64,000 bases of DNA from an uncultured Pelagibacteraceae bacterium (GTDB taxonomy: Bacteria; Pseudomonadota; Alphaproteobacteria; Pelagibacterales; Pelagibacteraceae). The notes beneath the pieces are model-generated. The model had not been told where the DNA came from. It made no database searches and was given only the letters and a program-made list of their open reading frames with translations. Positions 46,358-55,464 of this stretch are shown here, piece after piece (positions within the stretch are counted from its first letter, which is position 1; each line of letters opens with the position of its first letter). The DNA lies in assembly GCA_902628275.1 (NCBI GenBank), contig CACOMI010000005.1:1-64000 (forward strand), in the 5' to 3' direction. The translations under genes and the position numbers were made by a program.

Positions 46358-46558
46358 TTAATCTTTTTTTTCTGAGTCTTTATTGTCGTCGGAAATATTT
46401 TTTGGCTCTGTATCGTCAGTAACATCTGACGCCATTCCTTTTTTAAAACTTTTAATTCCCTTAGCTACATCACCCATTAGACTAGAAATTTTACCTCGTC
46501 CAAATAATAAGACTACTAATATAACTACTATTGCAATCTGCCAAATTCCTATACTCAT
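46358..46558 (-). CDS. tatA: Twin-arginine translocase subunit TatA
   Basis: 66 residues. One N-terminal helix ([21 protein letters not shown]) with the FGRGKI turn, then an amphipathic helix ([14 protein letters not shown]) and a short acidic tail. Forms the pore of the Tat system. The 47-bp gap to scpB holds no obvious signal. Confidence 0.96.
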   Translation of the reverse strand: MSIGIWQIAIVVILVVLLFGRGKISSLMGDVAKGIKSFKKGMASDVTDDTEPKNISDDNKDSEKKD

Positions 46559-46605
46559 AAAAAACTTATAACCTTTTTATGATTAATTTAAAAGTTACTT
46601 TTTTG

Positions 46606-47307
46606 TTAATCTTTATCTTCTGTATCAAGAGTACTATTTAACATCTCATCAATATTAGAATAAATATCCTCTTTTTTTTCTTCTTGTTTTTCTTTATAGA
46701 ATTTACCAGTTCCAAAAATTGCATTATCAATGCTAGAACTATCAATTAAACCAGCAGCACCTAATTCATCAATTGTTGGTAGATCAGATAATTTTTGTAG
46801 ATTGAAATGACTTAAAAATTCATCAGTTGTAACATACTGAATTGGTCTTCCTGGTACATCTTTACGGCCACCTGGCTTTACCCAATTAAGTTCCATCAAT
46901 ATTTCAAGAGTATTTGTACCAAAAGCAACACCTCTTATTTCTTCAATCTCTGCTCTAGTAACAGGTTGATGATATACAATTATAGCCAAAGTCTCCACAG
47001 CAGCTCTAGAAAGTTTTTTTTCAACCGTTCTTTCTTGTGACATAATATTTGACAGGTTAGGAGAAGTTCTGAAGGACCACTTTTCTTTTATGCAAACTAA
47101 ATTAATTCCACGTTTAGAGTATTCTTGCTGCAACTTTTCTAATGATTTAGATACGCTACCTTTTTTAGTAACTTTACTTTCAATTGTATCAACATCTAAT
47201 GGTTCAGCAGCAGCAAAAATAACTGCTTCAATTTCTTTATCTAAATCAGATAACTTAGATGGAAATTTAACGATATTATCTTTTGAAATTTTTTCTTTTT
47301 TAATCAT
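46606..47307 (-). CDS. scpB: Segregation and condensation protein B
   Basis: 233 residues. Two winged-helix domains; family blocks LDKEIEAVIFAAAEPLD, AAVETLAIIVYHQPVTRAEIEEIRG and VDPGR-like VKPGGRKDVPGRPIQYVTT are present. Binds ScpA and SMC to condense the chromosome. The acidic N- and C-terminal tails are unassigned. It overlaps scpA by 8 bp. Confidence 0.95.
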   Translation of the reverse strand: MIKKEKISKDNIVKFPSKLSDLDKEIEAVIFAAAEPLDVDTIESKVTKKGSVSKSLEKLQQEYSKRGINLVCIKEKWSFRTSPNLSNIMSQERTVEKKLSRAAVETLAIIVYHQPVTRAEIEEIRGVAFGTNTLEILMELNWVKPGGRKDVPGRPIQYVTTDEFLSHFNLQKLSDLPTIDELGAAGLIDSSSIDNAIFGTGKFYKEKQEEKKEDIYSNIDEMLNSTLDTEDKD

Positions 47308-48043
47308 TATTTTCCTTTACATAAATATCATCAAATAATTTATCTTGTTTCATGGTCAGGTTTCCCTCTTTAACTAACTCTAATGAGCCAGCAAAAATTC
47401 CTGCTTTACCAGTACGTTTGTGTTTTGAGCCGCTTTTAAAATTTTTGGGAATTAAATCATCTAATTTTTTCCAATCAATTAATTTACCAAAAAACTCTCT
47501 TATCGTTTTAATTCCATCCTCTGCAGTAAAGACAGGTAATTTTGGAATATTCATTTTTTGAAAATCTTTGGTCATAATAATTGTTGAATATGACTTAAGT
47601 AGTTCAAATAAACTTAAATTATACTCAGTACTATAAATAGATCTTATATTTCCTTTCATTCCTCTTGATCGAATTTCTCTACCCAGTCTTTTTCTTTTAA
47701 GCATTTGTTCAGAAAGTAATCTTATTAGTTCTAATTTTTTTAATTGTAATTTTAATTTTTCTGCAACTTCTTGAACTTTAAATTCTTCTTCTGGAGTTCC
47801 CGGAAGTAATAATTTAGATTTCAAATATGCTAACCAAGTTGCCATCAATAAATATTCGGATGCAATTTCTAAATTTAAGTCTTTTTCTTTTGTAATATAA
47901 TCGTGAAATTGATCTGCTAACTTTGTAATTGATATCTCTTCGAGATCTACCTTTTGAGCTTTAGCTAAATCTAAAAGTACATCTAAAGGACCATTATAGT
48001 TATTAATATCAACATTAAATAATGCAGAATCAGAAATAGTCAT
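47300..48043 (-). CDS. scpA: Segregation and condensation protein A
   Basis: 247 residues; kleisin partner of SMC. Diagnostic N-terminus NYNGPLDVLLDLAKAQKVDL and the DYITKEKDLNLEIASEYLLMATWLAYLKSKLLLP stretch (given here in two parts: 70-89 and 90-103) are clear. C-terminal winged helix binds the SMC head. It sits 9 bp after nagZ. Confidence 0.94.
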   Translation of the reverse strand: MTISDSALFNVDINNYNGPLDVLLDLAKAQKVDLEEISITKLADQFHDYITKEKDLNLEIASEYLLMATWLAYLKSKLLLPGTPEEEFKVQEVAEKLKLQLKKLELIRLLSEQMLKRKRLGREIRSRGMKGNIRSIYSTEYNLSLFELLKSYSTIIMTKDFQKMNIPKLPVFTAEDGIKTIREFFGKLIDWKKLDDLIPKNFKSGSKHKRTGKAGIFAGSLELVKEGNLTMKQDKLFDDIYVKENND

Positions 48044-48052
48044 GCTCAGATA

Positions 48053-49003
48053 TTAACTTAAAATTTTATAAAATAACGATGTTTTTTTTATAATAAAATT
48101 ACTTACCTTTGGTGAATTATCACCAACTACCTTCATTTCAGACAATTTGCCATTGCAATGAAGAGCAAGATTACAACCTGCGCTAAATGTTTTAATCGTA
48201 TTAGTTTTTAAATCATCTTTTAAACTTTTCATTGATAAATCATCTGAAATTAAAATGTTTTTAAAGCCAATTTTATTTCTAATTAAATTTATAATTTTTT
48301 TAGAATGTGTAGCTGTATTTAACTTATCGATACTTCGATAAATTACATGCGCAGTCATTGCAAAATAGGTTTGTTTTTTCTTGAATGGAAAAAAATCTTT
48401 TTTATTCAAATAATCTAAGTTTTTGGTAACTATAGGAGTATATTTATGACTATCTACCTTAGCTAATCCATGTCCTGGTATGTGTTTCATAACAGTTCCA
48501 ATGGAATTTTCATGAAAATAATCAATACAAATATCTCCAATTTTAGAAATATCTTTTTTATTTTTTGAAAAAGACCTGTCGCTAATAATGTTGCTAGCTC
48601 CTTTAACTCGGATATCTAAAACAGGAACTGTGTTTATATTAACACCAATTGATTTAAGTAAATACGAAGTTTTATCGATAAATAATTTATAAATAATTTT
48701 AAATTTTTTCTTATCTTTTATGAATAAATTACCAAAATATTCAGAAGTCAAATTATCAAATGAAATAATTTTACTTAATCGATTTACTCGTCCACCTTCT
48801 TGATCAATTAAAATTGGGTATTTTTTATCTTTAAATATCTTTTTTATTTTATCAGTTAATTTTTTAGCTTGTTTAATCGAACTTATGTTTCTTGAAAATA
48901 AAATAATACCCCATGGTTTATATTTCTTTAAAAAAGTTATTTCTTTATTTGATAATGTTGATGATTTTAAACCAACAATAAAGGCTCTTCTATTCTTAAT
49001 CAT
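48053..49003 (-). CDS. nagZ: Beta-N-acetylhexosaminidase (NagZ, GH3)
   Basis: 316 residues. Cytoplasmic peptidoglycan recycling enzyme that removes GlcNAc from anhydromuropeptides. GH3 signatures: ILIDQEGGRVNRL, the substrate and catalytic His-Asp loop KHIPGHGLAKVDSHKYTP, and the nucleophile Asp in LISDDLSMKSL. Context argS-(SPOR-like)-nagZ-scpAB is the usual alphaproteobacterial order. It overlaps the 86-residue protein gene by 8 bp. Confidence 0.93.
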   Translation of the reverse strand: MIKNRRAFIVGLKSSTLSNKEITFLKKYKPWGIILFSRNISSIKQAKKLTDKIKKIFKDKKYPILIDQEGGRVNRLSKIISFDNLTSEYFGNLFIKDKKKFKIIYKLFIDKTSYLLKSIGVNINTVPVLDIRVKGASNIISDRSFSKNKKDISKIGDICIDYFHENSIGTVMKHIPGHGLAKVDSHKYTPIVTKNLDYLNKKDFFPFKKKQTYFAMTAHVIYRSIDKLNTATHSKKIINLIRNKIGFKNILISDDLSMKSLKDDLKTNTIKTFSAGCNLALHCNGKLSEMKVVGDNSPKVSNFIIKKTSLFYKILS

Positions 49004-49256
49004 TCTCTAAAAGTTTCCAAAAATTAAACTTTTTTTTCTTTTTTTTGTTTGTTTGCTTAACGTATTCTATTACATTTTGTGTGTCGTTTTCCAAAACAGG
49101 TAAATTTTTTGAATATAATTTAATTTTTTCGTCATTATTTTTATAAGATCTATATGATTTCTTCTTATTTTCATCTGAGAAATAATATCTTCCTGTTAAA
49201 AAAATAAATGAAGTAATTACAACAATAAAGATTAAATACTTAATTTCTTTTAGCAT
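48996..49256 (-). CDS. Short membrane-anchored protein in the usual SPOR-protein position
   Basis: 86 residues: one N-terminal membrane helix (about 7-22, YLIFIVVITSFIFLTG) and a polar, Lys-rich tail ending in FNFWKLLEND. No SPOR or other domain is seen. In many Alphaproteobacteria the gene between argS and nagZ encodes a larger membrane-anchored SPOR protein; this may be a reduced relative that kept the anchor only. It abuts argS (stop/start at 49256) and overlaps nagZ. Confidence 0.65.
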   Translation of the reverse strand: MLKEIKYLIFIVVITSFIFLTGRYYFSDENKKKSYRSYKNNDEKIKLYSKNLPVLENDTQNVIEYVKQTNKKKKKKFNFWKLLEND

Positions 49257-50989
49257 TACATTTTATCTGGTGTATCAACACCAACTATATCCATTCCTGA
49301 TTTTACAACATTAGATATTGCTTTTAAAAAAATTAACTTATCTGATGAAACTGTTTTTTGATCATTAATAAATCTTTTTTCTGGGTTTTGTTTGCCAAGA
49401 TTCCAATATGAGTGAAATTCTGAAGCCAGATCATATAAGTAAACAGGTATTCTATGTGGCTCTAATTTTGAACTAGCTGCATCAATACATTTGGGCCATT
49501 CTGAAATTTTTTTTAAAATTTTTATCTCATCATTTGAATATTCAAAACTAAAATCATCCAATTCAATTTTTGAATTTAAATCTTTATCAATATGTCTAAA
49601 GACAGATGAAATTCTGGCATAACAATATTGAACATAATACAATGGATTATCTTTTGATTTTTCTTTTACAGCATCAAAATCAAAATCTAATTCCACATCA
49701 CTACTTCTGTTAAGCATGATAAATCTAGTTGCATCTTTTCCAACCTCTTCAATTAAATCATCAACAGTAATGTAGTCTCCCTTTCGTTTAGACATCTTAA
49801 ATGGTTTGTTATCTTTAATTAATTTTACAAGCTGACTAATTTTACAAATTAATTTATCTTTTTTACCTGACAAAGCTTCAACTGAAGATGAAATTCTTTT
49901 GATATATCCAGCATGGTCTGCACCAAGAATATTTATTAAATAATCAAATTTACGATCAACTTTGTTTTTATGATAAGCAACATCACTTGCAAAATAAGTC
50001 CATGCTCCATCTGATTTTTGCAACGCTCTATCTTTATCGTCGCCAAAATCAGTAGATTTAAAAAGTAACTGTTCTCGTTCTACCCAGTTTTTATCATCTT
50101 CTCCAGCTGGAGCTTTAATTTTTCCTTTATATACAAATTTATTTTTTTCTAAAAATTTTATTACACTTTCTACTTCATTATTTAAAACAATGCTTTTTTC
50201 ACTAACAAAATTATCATGTTTAATTCCTAAGCTTTTAAGGTTCTTTTTAATTAAAAGCAGAGCCTGTTCTATAGATAAAGCTGTTAGCTCATCTCTAATT
50301 TCATCGTAATTATCAAAATTTAGATCCGAATTATCTGAAACTATATTTTTTGCAAAATCTTTAAGATAATCTCCTGGATATAAATCAGGGTTATCTTGAG
50401 GGAATTTTTCATTAAGTTTTATCTCTCTAATTCTAAAGTATACAGATTTAGTAAAATTTATAATCTGGTTACCATAGTCATTTACATAATACTCTTTTGT
50501 GACCTTATGTTTATTAAACATTAAGACATTAGATATAACATCGCCTAAAATAGCTCCTCTACAGTGACCAACATGCAAAGGCCCTGTTGGATTGGCTGAT
50601 ACAAATTCAACTAAGTAATTATTTTTTTTCTCTTTATCATTAATTCCAAATTTTTCTGCGTTATAAATAATTTCTTTGATAAAGTTTGACCAAAAAGATG
50701 GCTTAAATTTAATGTTTATGAAACCAGGTTTGGCAACGGATATATTGTCTATTTGATCGTCGCTATTTTTTATTTCAGGTACAAGTTTTTCTGCTAATTT
50801 GATTGGAGAGATTTTATTTAGTTTAGATAAAACCATTGCAACATTAGTTGAAATATCACAATCAAATTTTGGAGGTGGTATTTCCGCATTAATACCATTG
50901 AAACTTTCTGGAACGATGAGTTGATTTTTTTTACTAAGCTCAACAATAATAGATTTAATTTTATCTAAATATAATTCAAAAATATTCAT
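49256..50989 (-). CDS. argS: Arginyl-tRNA synthetase
   Basis: 577 residues. Class I synthetase with an N-terminal Add-1 domain. HIGH-type motif ANPTGPLHVGHCRGA and the KMSK-type FKMSKRKGDYITVDDL are present; the C-terminal helical domain has DPLYYVQYCYARI-like NPLYYVQYCYARISSVFRH. It overlaps dgt by 4 bp. Confidence 0.97.
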   Translation of the reverse strand: MNIFELYLDKIKSIIVELSKKNQLIVPESFNGINAEIPPPKFDCDISTNVAMVLSKLNKISPIKLAEKLVPEIKNSDDQIDNISVAKPGFINIKFKPSFWSNFIKEIIYNAEKFGINDKEKKNNYLVEFVSANPTGPLHVGHCRGAILGDVISNVLMFNKHKVTKEYYVNDYGNQIINFTKSVYFRIREIKLNEKFPQDNPDLYPGDYLKDFAKNIVSDNSDLNFDNYDEIRDELTALSIEQALLLIKKNLKSLGIKHDNFVSEKSIVLNNEVESVIKFLEKNKFVYKGKIKAPAGEDDKNWVEREQLLFKSTDFGDDKDRALQKSDGAWTYFASDVAYHKNKVDRKFDYLINILGADHAGYIKRISSSVEALSGKKDKLICKISQLVKLIKDNKPFKMSKRKGDYITVDDLIEEVGKDATRFIMLNRSSDVELDFDFDAVKEKSKDNPLYYVQYCYARISSVFRHIDKDLNSKIELDDFSFEYSNDEIKILKKISEWPKCIDAASSKLEPHRIPVYLYDLASEFHSYWNLGKQNPEKRFINDQKTVSSDKLIFLKAISNVVKSGMDIVGVDTPDKM

Positions 50990-52104
50990 TTATTGTCGTT
51001 ATAAAGGTTAATTGCGTATCTATCCGTCATACCAGATATAAAATCTGAAATAGCTCTATATTTGTCTTTAGTCAATTGCTCTTTACTAAGAAATTTTCTA
51101 GGATTTAATTTAATTATTTTAAACAATTTTTTAATTATCATTTTACCTCTTTGATTCTTATTAAGGACTGATTTATTCTCATACATCCTATGTCTTAAAA
51201 ATGATCTGATTTCTTTTTCTGAATTTTCTATTATATCTGAAAAAGAAACTATTAATTGATTTGAATTTGATACATCTTTTAATGACTTAATTTTTAATTT
51301 TTTAATATTTTTTTCAGTATTACTTAATAAATCTCTTATCATAATATCTATTGAATCTCTGATGATTTGGTAAATAGCAATTTTATAATTTTTTTTATTA
51401 ATTTTGTTTTTATATTTTTGATAAATATTTTTAAAAAAATCTATCTCTACCAATTCTTCAAGTTTAAATAAGTTGGCTTTTATTCCATCTTGAACGTCAT
51501 GATTATTGTATGCAATATCATCTGATATGGCGGATATTTGAGCTTCTAAAGATGGATAACTATTAAAATTAATCTTATTTTTAAAAACTTTTAAACCAAT
51601 AAGTTTATTTATCATGCTTAGATCGTCAGCTGGTCCATTATGTTTTAAAAGTCCTTCTAATGTTTCAAGAGTCAAATTAAGTCCAGCAAATTTGAAATAT
51701 TTGTTTTCTAAAAACATGACGATTCTTAGTGTCTGTAGATTATGATCAAAACCACCATAGCTTTCCATACATTCATCTAGAGCATCCTCTCCTGCATGAC
51801 CAAAAGGAGTGTGACCTAAGTCATGTGCAAGACTTAAAGTTTCTGCTAAATCTTCATTTAATTTTAGATATTTTGCAATTGATCTTGCTATTTGAGCAAC
51901 TTCAATTGAATGAGTGATCCTTGTTCTAAAATGATCTCCCTCCGTGTTAACAAATACTTGGGTTTTATGCTTTAATCTTCTAAAAGAAGCACTATGAATT
52001 ATACGATCTCTATCACGTTGAAAAGGAGATCTATATTTTGAATTAGCCTCTTTATTAAGTCTACCTTTACTTTTAAATACGCCTAACAAAGTGTCTTTTT
52101 TCAT
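50986..52104 (-). CDS. dgt: dGTPase-like HD-domain nucleotide triphosphohydrolase
   Basis: 372 residues. Hydrolyses dNTPs to nucleosides and triphosphate, tuning the dNTP pool. The HD metal site is H65 (TRITHSIEVAQIARSIA), H94-D95 (LSLAHDLGHTPFGHAGED) and a later Asp in ISDDIAYNNHD. The N-terminal RDRDRIIHSASFRRLKHKTQVF is diagnostic for the bacterial family. Divergent from erpA over 50 bp. Confidence 0.94.
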   Translation of the reverse strand: MKKDTLLGVFKSKGRLNKEANSKYRSPFQRDRDRIIHSASFRRLKHKTQVFVNTEGDHFRTRITHSIEVAQIARSIAKYLKLNEDLAETLSLAHDLGHTPFGHAGEDALDECMESYGGFDHNLQTLRIVMFLENKYFKFAGLNLTLETLEGLLKHNGPADDLSMINKLIGLKVFKNKINFNSYPSLEAQISAISDDIAYNNHDVQDGIKANLFKLEELVEIDFFKNIYQKYKNKINKKNYKIAIYQIIRDSIDIMIRDLLSNTEKNIKKLKIKSLKDVSNSNQLIVSFSDIIENSEKEIRSFLRHRMYENKSVLNKNQRGKMIIKKLFKIIKLNPRKFLSKEQLTKDKYRAISDFISGMTDRYAINLYNDNK

Positions 52105-52154
52105 CCTTTAATTTAAATAATTAAGTATTATATTAGTAATATCAGTGTTCAGAC

Positions 52155-52472
52155 ATGATTAAAGAAATTAAATTTACGGATAAAGCTTTAAAACAAATAG
52201 ATAATTTGTTGGCAAAAAAAGACAAAGGATCATTCTTCAGAATCGCTATTAAAGGTGGAGGATGTTCTGGTTTTCAATATGAATTTACTTTTGATAAATC
52301 AAAACAAGATGATGATTTAAACTATCAAAATATTTTAATTGATAAAACTTCAGCTGATTTACTTAAAGGATCTGAAGTTGATTATGTTTCTGAACTAATT
52401 GGTGAACAATTTAAAATTTCCAATCCACAAACCAAATCTTCATGTGGTTGTGGAGTTTCTTTCTCACTTTAA
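52155..52472 (+). CDS. erpA: A-type iron-sulfur carrier (ErpA/IscA family)
   Basis: 105 residues. Delivers Fe-S clusters to apo-proteins. Conserved cysteines are C37 (GGGCSGFQYEF), C97 and C99 (SSCGCGVSF). The stop TAA shares its A with the ATG of the exonuclease gene (TAATG). Confidence 0.95.
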   Translation: MIKEIKFTDKALKQIDNLLAKKDKGSFFRIAIKGGGCSGFQYEFTFDKSKQDDDLNYQNILIDKTSADLLKGSEVDYVSELIGEQFKISNPQTKSSCGCGVSFSL

Positions 52473-53248
52473 TGCTCATTTCATCTTGGAATGTAAACTC
52501 GGTAAGAGCAAGAATTGAAAATATTAAAAGTTATTTATTAAAATATAAACCTGATATTTTAATGATGCAGGAAATTAAAACTGAGGATGTTAATTTTCCA
52601 TATGATGATTTTTCATCAATGGACTATGAAAGTCATGTATTTGGTCAAAAAAGTTATAATGGTGTAGCAATTATATCTAAAAAAAAATTAAAAAATATTA
52701 AAACAGATTTAATTAAGGATAAGTTAAAACAATCAAGAATAATTTCAGCTGAATTTGAACATAAGAAAAAAAATATACAATTAATTAATATTTACACCCC
52801 AAATGGTAATCCTGTGGATACAGAAAAATATGATTATAAAAAAGATTGGCTAGATCAATTAATAAAACAGTTAAAAACTTTATCTAAAAAAAATTCAAAT
52901 ATCATTTTAGCTGGTGATTTTAATATTATTCCATCAGCTGCAGATGTTTACAACGTTAAAAGTTTTGAGGATGATGCTTTATACCGACTTGAAATTAGAA
53001 AAAAATTTAGAGAAATGATTAATCTTGGTTTTAATGATGTATACAGACATTTTTATGAAGATAAAGAAGGGTATACATTTTGGGATTATATGAGAGGTGC
53101 GTGGCAAAAAAATAATGGAATGCGTATTGATCATTTTTTAGTTTCAAATTCTATAATTGATCAAATTAAAGATATTAATATTAATAAAGATCCACGTGGA
53201 AGAGAAAAACCTTCTGATCACACACCTATTGAGATTATTTTAGCTTAA
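52472..53248 (+). CDS. xth: Exodeoxyribonuclease III
   Basis: 258 residues. AP endonuclease and 3'-5' exonuclease of base excision repair. E34 (MMQEIKTED), NIILAGDFNIIPSAAD (metal and catalytic Asp/Asn) and the terminal SDHTPIEI (His) are intact. The start is set at 52472 because the family begins with SWNVNSVRARI just after; a longer frame from 52442 would read the erpA end in another frame. It overlaps the convergent oxidoreductase gene by 9 bp. Confidence 0.96.
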   Translation: MLISSWNVNSVRARIENIKSYLLKYKPDILMMQEIKTEDVNFPYDDFSSMDYESHVFGQKSYNGVAIISKKKLKNIKTDLIKDKLKQSRIISAEFEHKKKNIQLINIYTPNGNPVDTEKYDYKKDWLDQLIKQLKTLSKKNSNIILAGDFNIIPSAADVYNVKSFEDDALYRLEIRKKFREMINLGFNDVYRHFYEDKEGYTFWDYMRGAWQKNNGMRIDHFLVSNSIIDQIKDININKDPRGREKPSDHTPIEIILA

Positions 53249-54238
53249 AGATTTAATTTTATTTACTAATTCTTCGTTAATATTTCTTGGGCCAGTATCC
53301 ATTCTATTCTTGTGACGTCTTTCTCCAGGTAATCTTACCTCACCCATTGATTTCATTTTTTCAAAAAATTCTTCTGCATGTTTTTGCCAATCAGTTCCTG
53401 ATGTTTTATCAGGATTAATGGCTAGTATGAATTCACCACCACTTGGAGGACCACCATCATTATTATCTTTAGCAGCAGTTTCAAAACTAAAATTATCTCC
53501 AACTAATGCTCCTGCTAATAATTCTACCATCATTGCAATTGCAGATCCCTTGTAACCACCAAAGGGTAGTAGAACTCCACCGTCAGCAATTTCTCCTGGA
53601 TCAGTTGTTTCTTTACCATCTTTAGTTAAACCAGTTCCTAGTGGAACTTTGTGCCCTTCTCTTTTAGCAACTTGAACTTCTCCCATTGCCATTGAGGCTG
53701 TTGCCATATCATAAACAACTGGTGTTTTACCTGGACGTGGCCAAGCAAATGAAATTGGGTTTGTTCCAAATAATGGTTTTATAGCACCAGCAGGTGCTAC
53801 AGCAGGTTTATAAGATGTACAAGCAAATGCTACCAAACCTTCATCTGCTAACTTTTCTGTTTCAGGCCACATAGCAGCCATATGATGTGAATTATTTATT
53901 GCTAATACTGCAACACCATTTTCTTTTGCAGCTTTTGCTAATTCAGGTAATCCTTTATTTAAAACAACAGGTGCTAAACAATTATTTCCTTCGACTTTAA
54001 TTACGGATGAAGATATTTTTTTTACTTCAGGTTTTCCTTTACCATTGATCTTTCCACTTTTAAGTCCTGTAACATACGCTGGTAATCTAAACAAACCATG
54101 TGATACCGAACCATCTCTTTCAGCATTTCTAATTAAATCTGATAAAATTGATGCTGTTTCATCATCACAACCATTTGCCAAAAGTGTTTTTTTAGCTAGT
54201 TCAAATATTTCGTCTAAGGTTAATGAAACTGTACTCAT
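53240..54238 (-). CDS. Ldh_2-family NAD(P)H oxidoreductase
   Basis: 332 residues of the malate/L-lactate/ureidoglycolate dehydrogenase (type 2) family, which has a non-Rossmann NADPH fold. Motifs: SHGLFRLPAYVTGLKSGKIN, NNSHHMAAMWPETEKLA, PLFGTNPISFAWPR, MATASMAMGEVQ and LLPFGGYKGSAIAMMVELL. From memory this pattern is nearest the piperideine-/pyrroline-2-carboxylate reductase subgroup. The ATG shares its A with the zur stop (TAATG), so expression is tied to zur and, by inference, zinc status. Confidence 0.85.
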   Translation of the reverse strand: MSTVSLTLDEIFELAKKTLLANGCDDETASILSDLIRNAERDGSVSHGLFRLPAYVTGLKSGKINGKGKPEVKKISSSVIKVEGNNCLAPVVLNKGLPELAKAAKENGVAVLAINNSHHMAAMWPETEKLADEGLVAFACTSYKPAVAPAGAIKPLFGTNPISFAWPRPGKTPVVYDMATASMAMGEVQVAKREGHKVPLGTGLTKDGKETTDPGEIADGGVLLPFGGYKGSAIAMMVELLAGALVGDNFSFETAAKDNNDGGPPSGGEFILAINPDKTSGTDWQKHAEEFFEKMKSMGEVRLPGERRHKNRMDTGPRNINEELVNKIKSLS

Positions 54239-54636
54239 TATTTTGATTTACATTTCTTACATAAACCAAAAAATTCTAAATTATATTTGCTATATTTCAT
54301 TCCTGAACTGTCTGAAAAATTAGATAAATATCTTGAAAGTTTTGAGTTACTTATTTCAGATACATTTTCACAACTTTCACAAATTGAAAATGCTGTAGCT
54401 TTTGAAACCTGGCAGCTAGAATTTTGACAAGCTATAAAAGCATTTCTACTCTCAATCTTATGAATTTTTCCAATTTCAACTAACTTATCTAGTGCTCTAT
54501 AAACTTGCAGTGGTGCTTTAATTCCTTTTTTTTGAACATTAAATAAAATTGAATAAGCTTTCATTGGTCCACGAGATTTATCAATAAGATCAAAAATTAT
54601 TTTTTGATTTTTAGAGAGATTATGTTCTTTTTGCAT
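54238..54636 (-). CDS. zur: Fur-family regulator, Zur-like
   Basis: 132 residues. Winged-helix DNA-binding part (about 1-75; NQKIIFDLIDKSRGPMKAYS, APLQVYRALDKLVEIGKIHKI) and a dimerisation domain with the structural zinc cysteines CESCENV and CKKCKSK. The position directly downstream of znuB and the double palindrome at 56230-56263 make zinc, rather than iron, the likely signal. Repressor of zinc uptake when zinc is sufficient. Confidence 0.9.
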   Translation of the reverse strand: MQKEHNLSKNQKIIFDLIDKSRGPMKAYSILFNVQKKGIKAPLQVYRALDKLVEIGKIHKIESRNAFIACQNSSCQVSKATAFSICESCENVSEISNSKLSRYLSNFSDSSGMKYSKYNLEFFGLCKKCKSK

Positions 54637-54659
54637 TTTAAATTCTTATCAATTAGTTA

Positions 54660-55463
54660 TCAGTTTTTCAATTTAATCGATTGTTTTATGTTAAGTAAAG
54701 ACAATATAAATAATACTAAGGCCGCCATAATTATTGAAGGCCCAGATGATGTATTAAATTCTAATGAAGAAAATAAACCTAATAAAACAGATAAAAGACC
54801 ACCAATTATGGAGAATAATACCATCTTTTGTGGACTATCCGATAAATTTCTAGCCATTGCAGCAGGTATAATTAACATTCCAGTAATTAATAATAATCCA
54901 ACCATTTTAATTGATATGGCAATCACTGCTGCCATAAGAACAGTAAATATAGCTTTTGCTCTATCAGGATTTAATCCTTCTGCTTCAGCTAATTCGTAAT
55001 TAACAGTAGATGCAAACAATGGTTTCCAAATCAATTTAAGAACTAATAAAATTAAGGCTCCACCAGTCCAGATGATTAACAAATCATCAGTCGTTACAGC
55101 TAATATATCACCAAATAATAGACCCATAATATCAAAACGAATAAATGTTAAAAAACCTATAACTACTAATCCAACAGCCAAAGATGAATGTGCCAAAAGA
55201 CCAAGTAAAGCATCTCCTGGTAAATTAGTTTTTTTTTGTAACTGAATTAATATTAAGGCAACTACAGATGAAATTAAAAATACAGATAATGCAATATTAA
55301 TTTCAAATGAGTACGCTATTGTTACTCCTAATAAAGCTGAATGCGATAAAGTATCACCAAAATAAGATAACCTTCTCCAAACGACAAAACAACCAAGAGG
55401 TCCTGTCACTAAAGCGATGCCAAGTCCTGCAATAAGTGCCCGTATGAAAAAATCATCAAACAT
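54660..55463 (-). CDS. znuB: Zinc ABC transporter permease ZnuB
   Basis: 267 residues with eight or nine hydrophobic segments of the ABC-3 permease family. The N-terminal FFIRALIAGLGIALVTGPLGCFVVWRR and YFGDTLSHSALLGVTIAY are typical metal-permease blocks. Membrane channel for zinc brought by ZnuA, driven by ZnuC. It begins 1 bp after znuC. Confidence 0.95.
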   Translation of the reverse strand: MFDDFFIRALIAGLGIALVTGPLGCFVVWRRLSYFGDTLSHSALLGVTIAYSFEINIALSVFLISSVVALILIQLQKKTNLPGDALLGLLAHSSLAVGLVVIGFLTFIRFDIMGLLFGDILAVTTDDLLIIWTGGALILLVLKLIWKPLFASTVNYELAEAEGLNPDRAKAIFTVLMAAVIAISIKMVGLLLITGMLIIPAAMARNLSDSPQKMVLFSIIGGLLSVLLGLFSSLEFNTSSGPSIIMAALVLFILSLLNIKQSIKLKN

Positions 55464-55464
55464 A

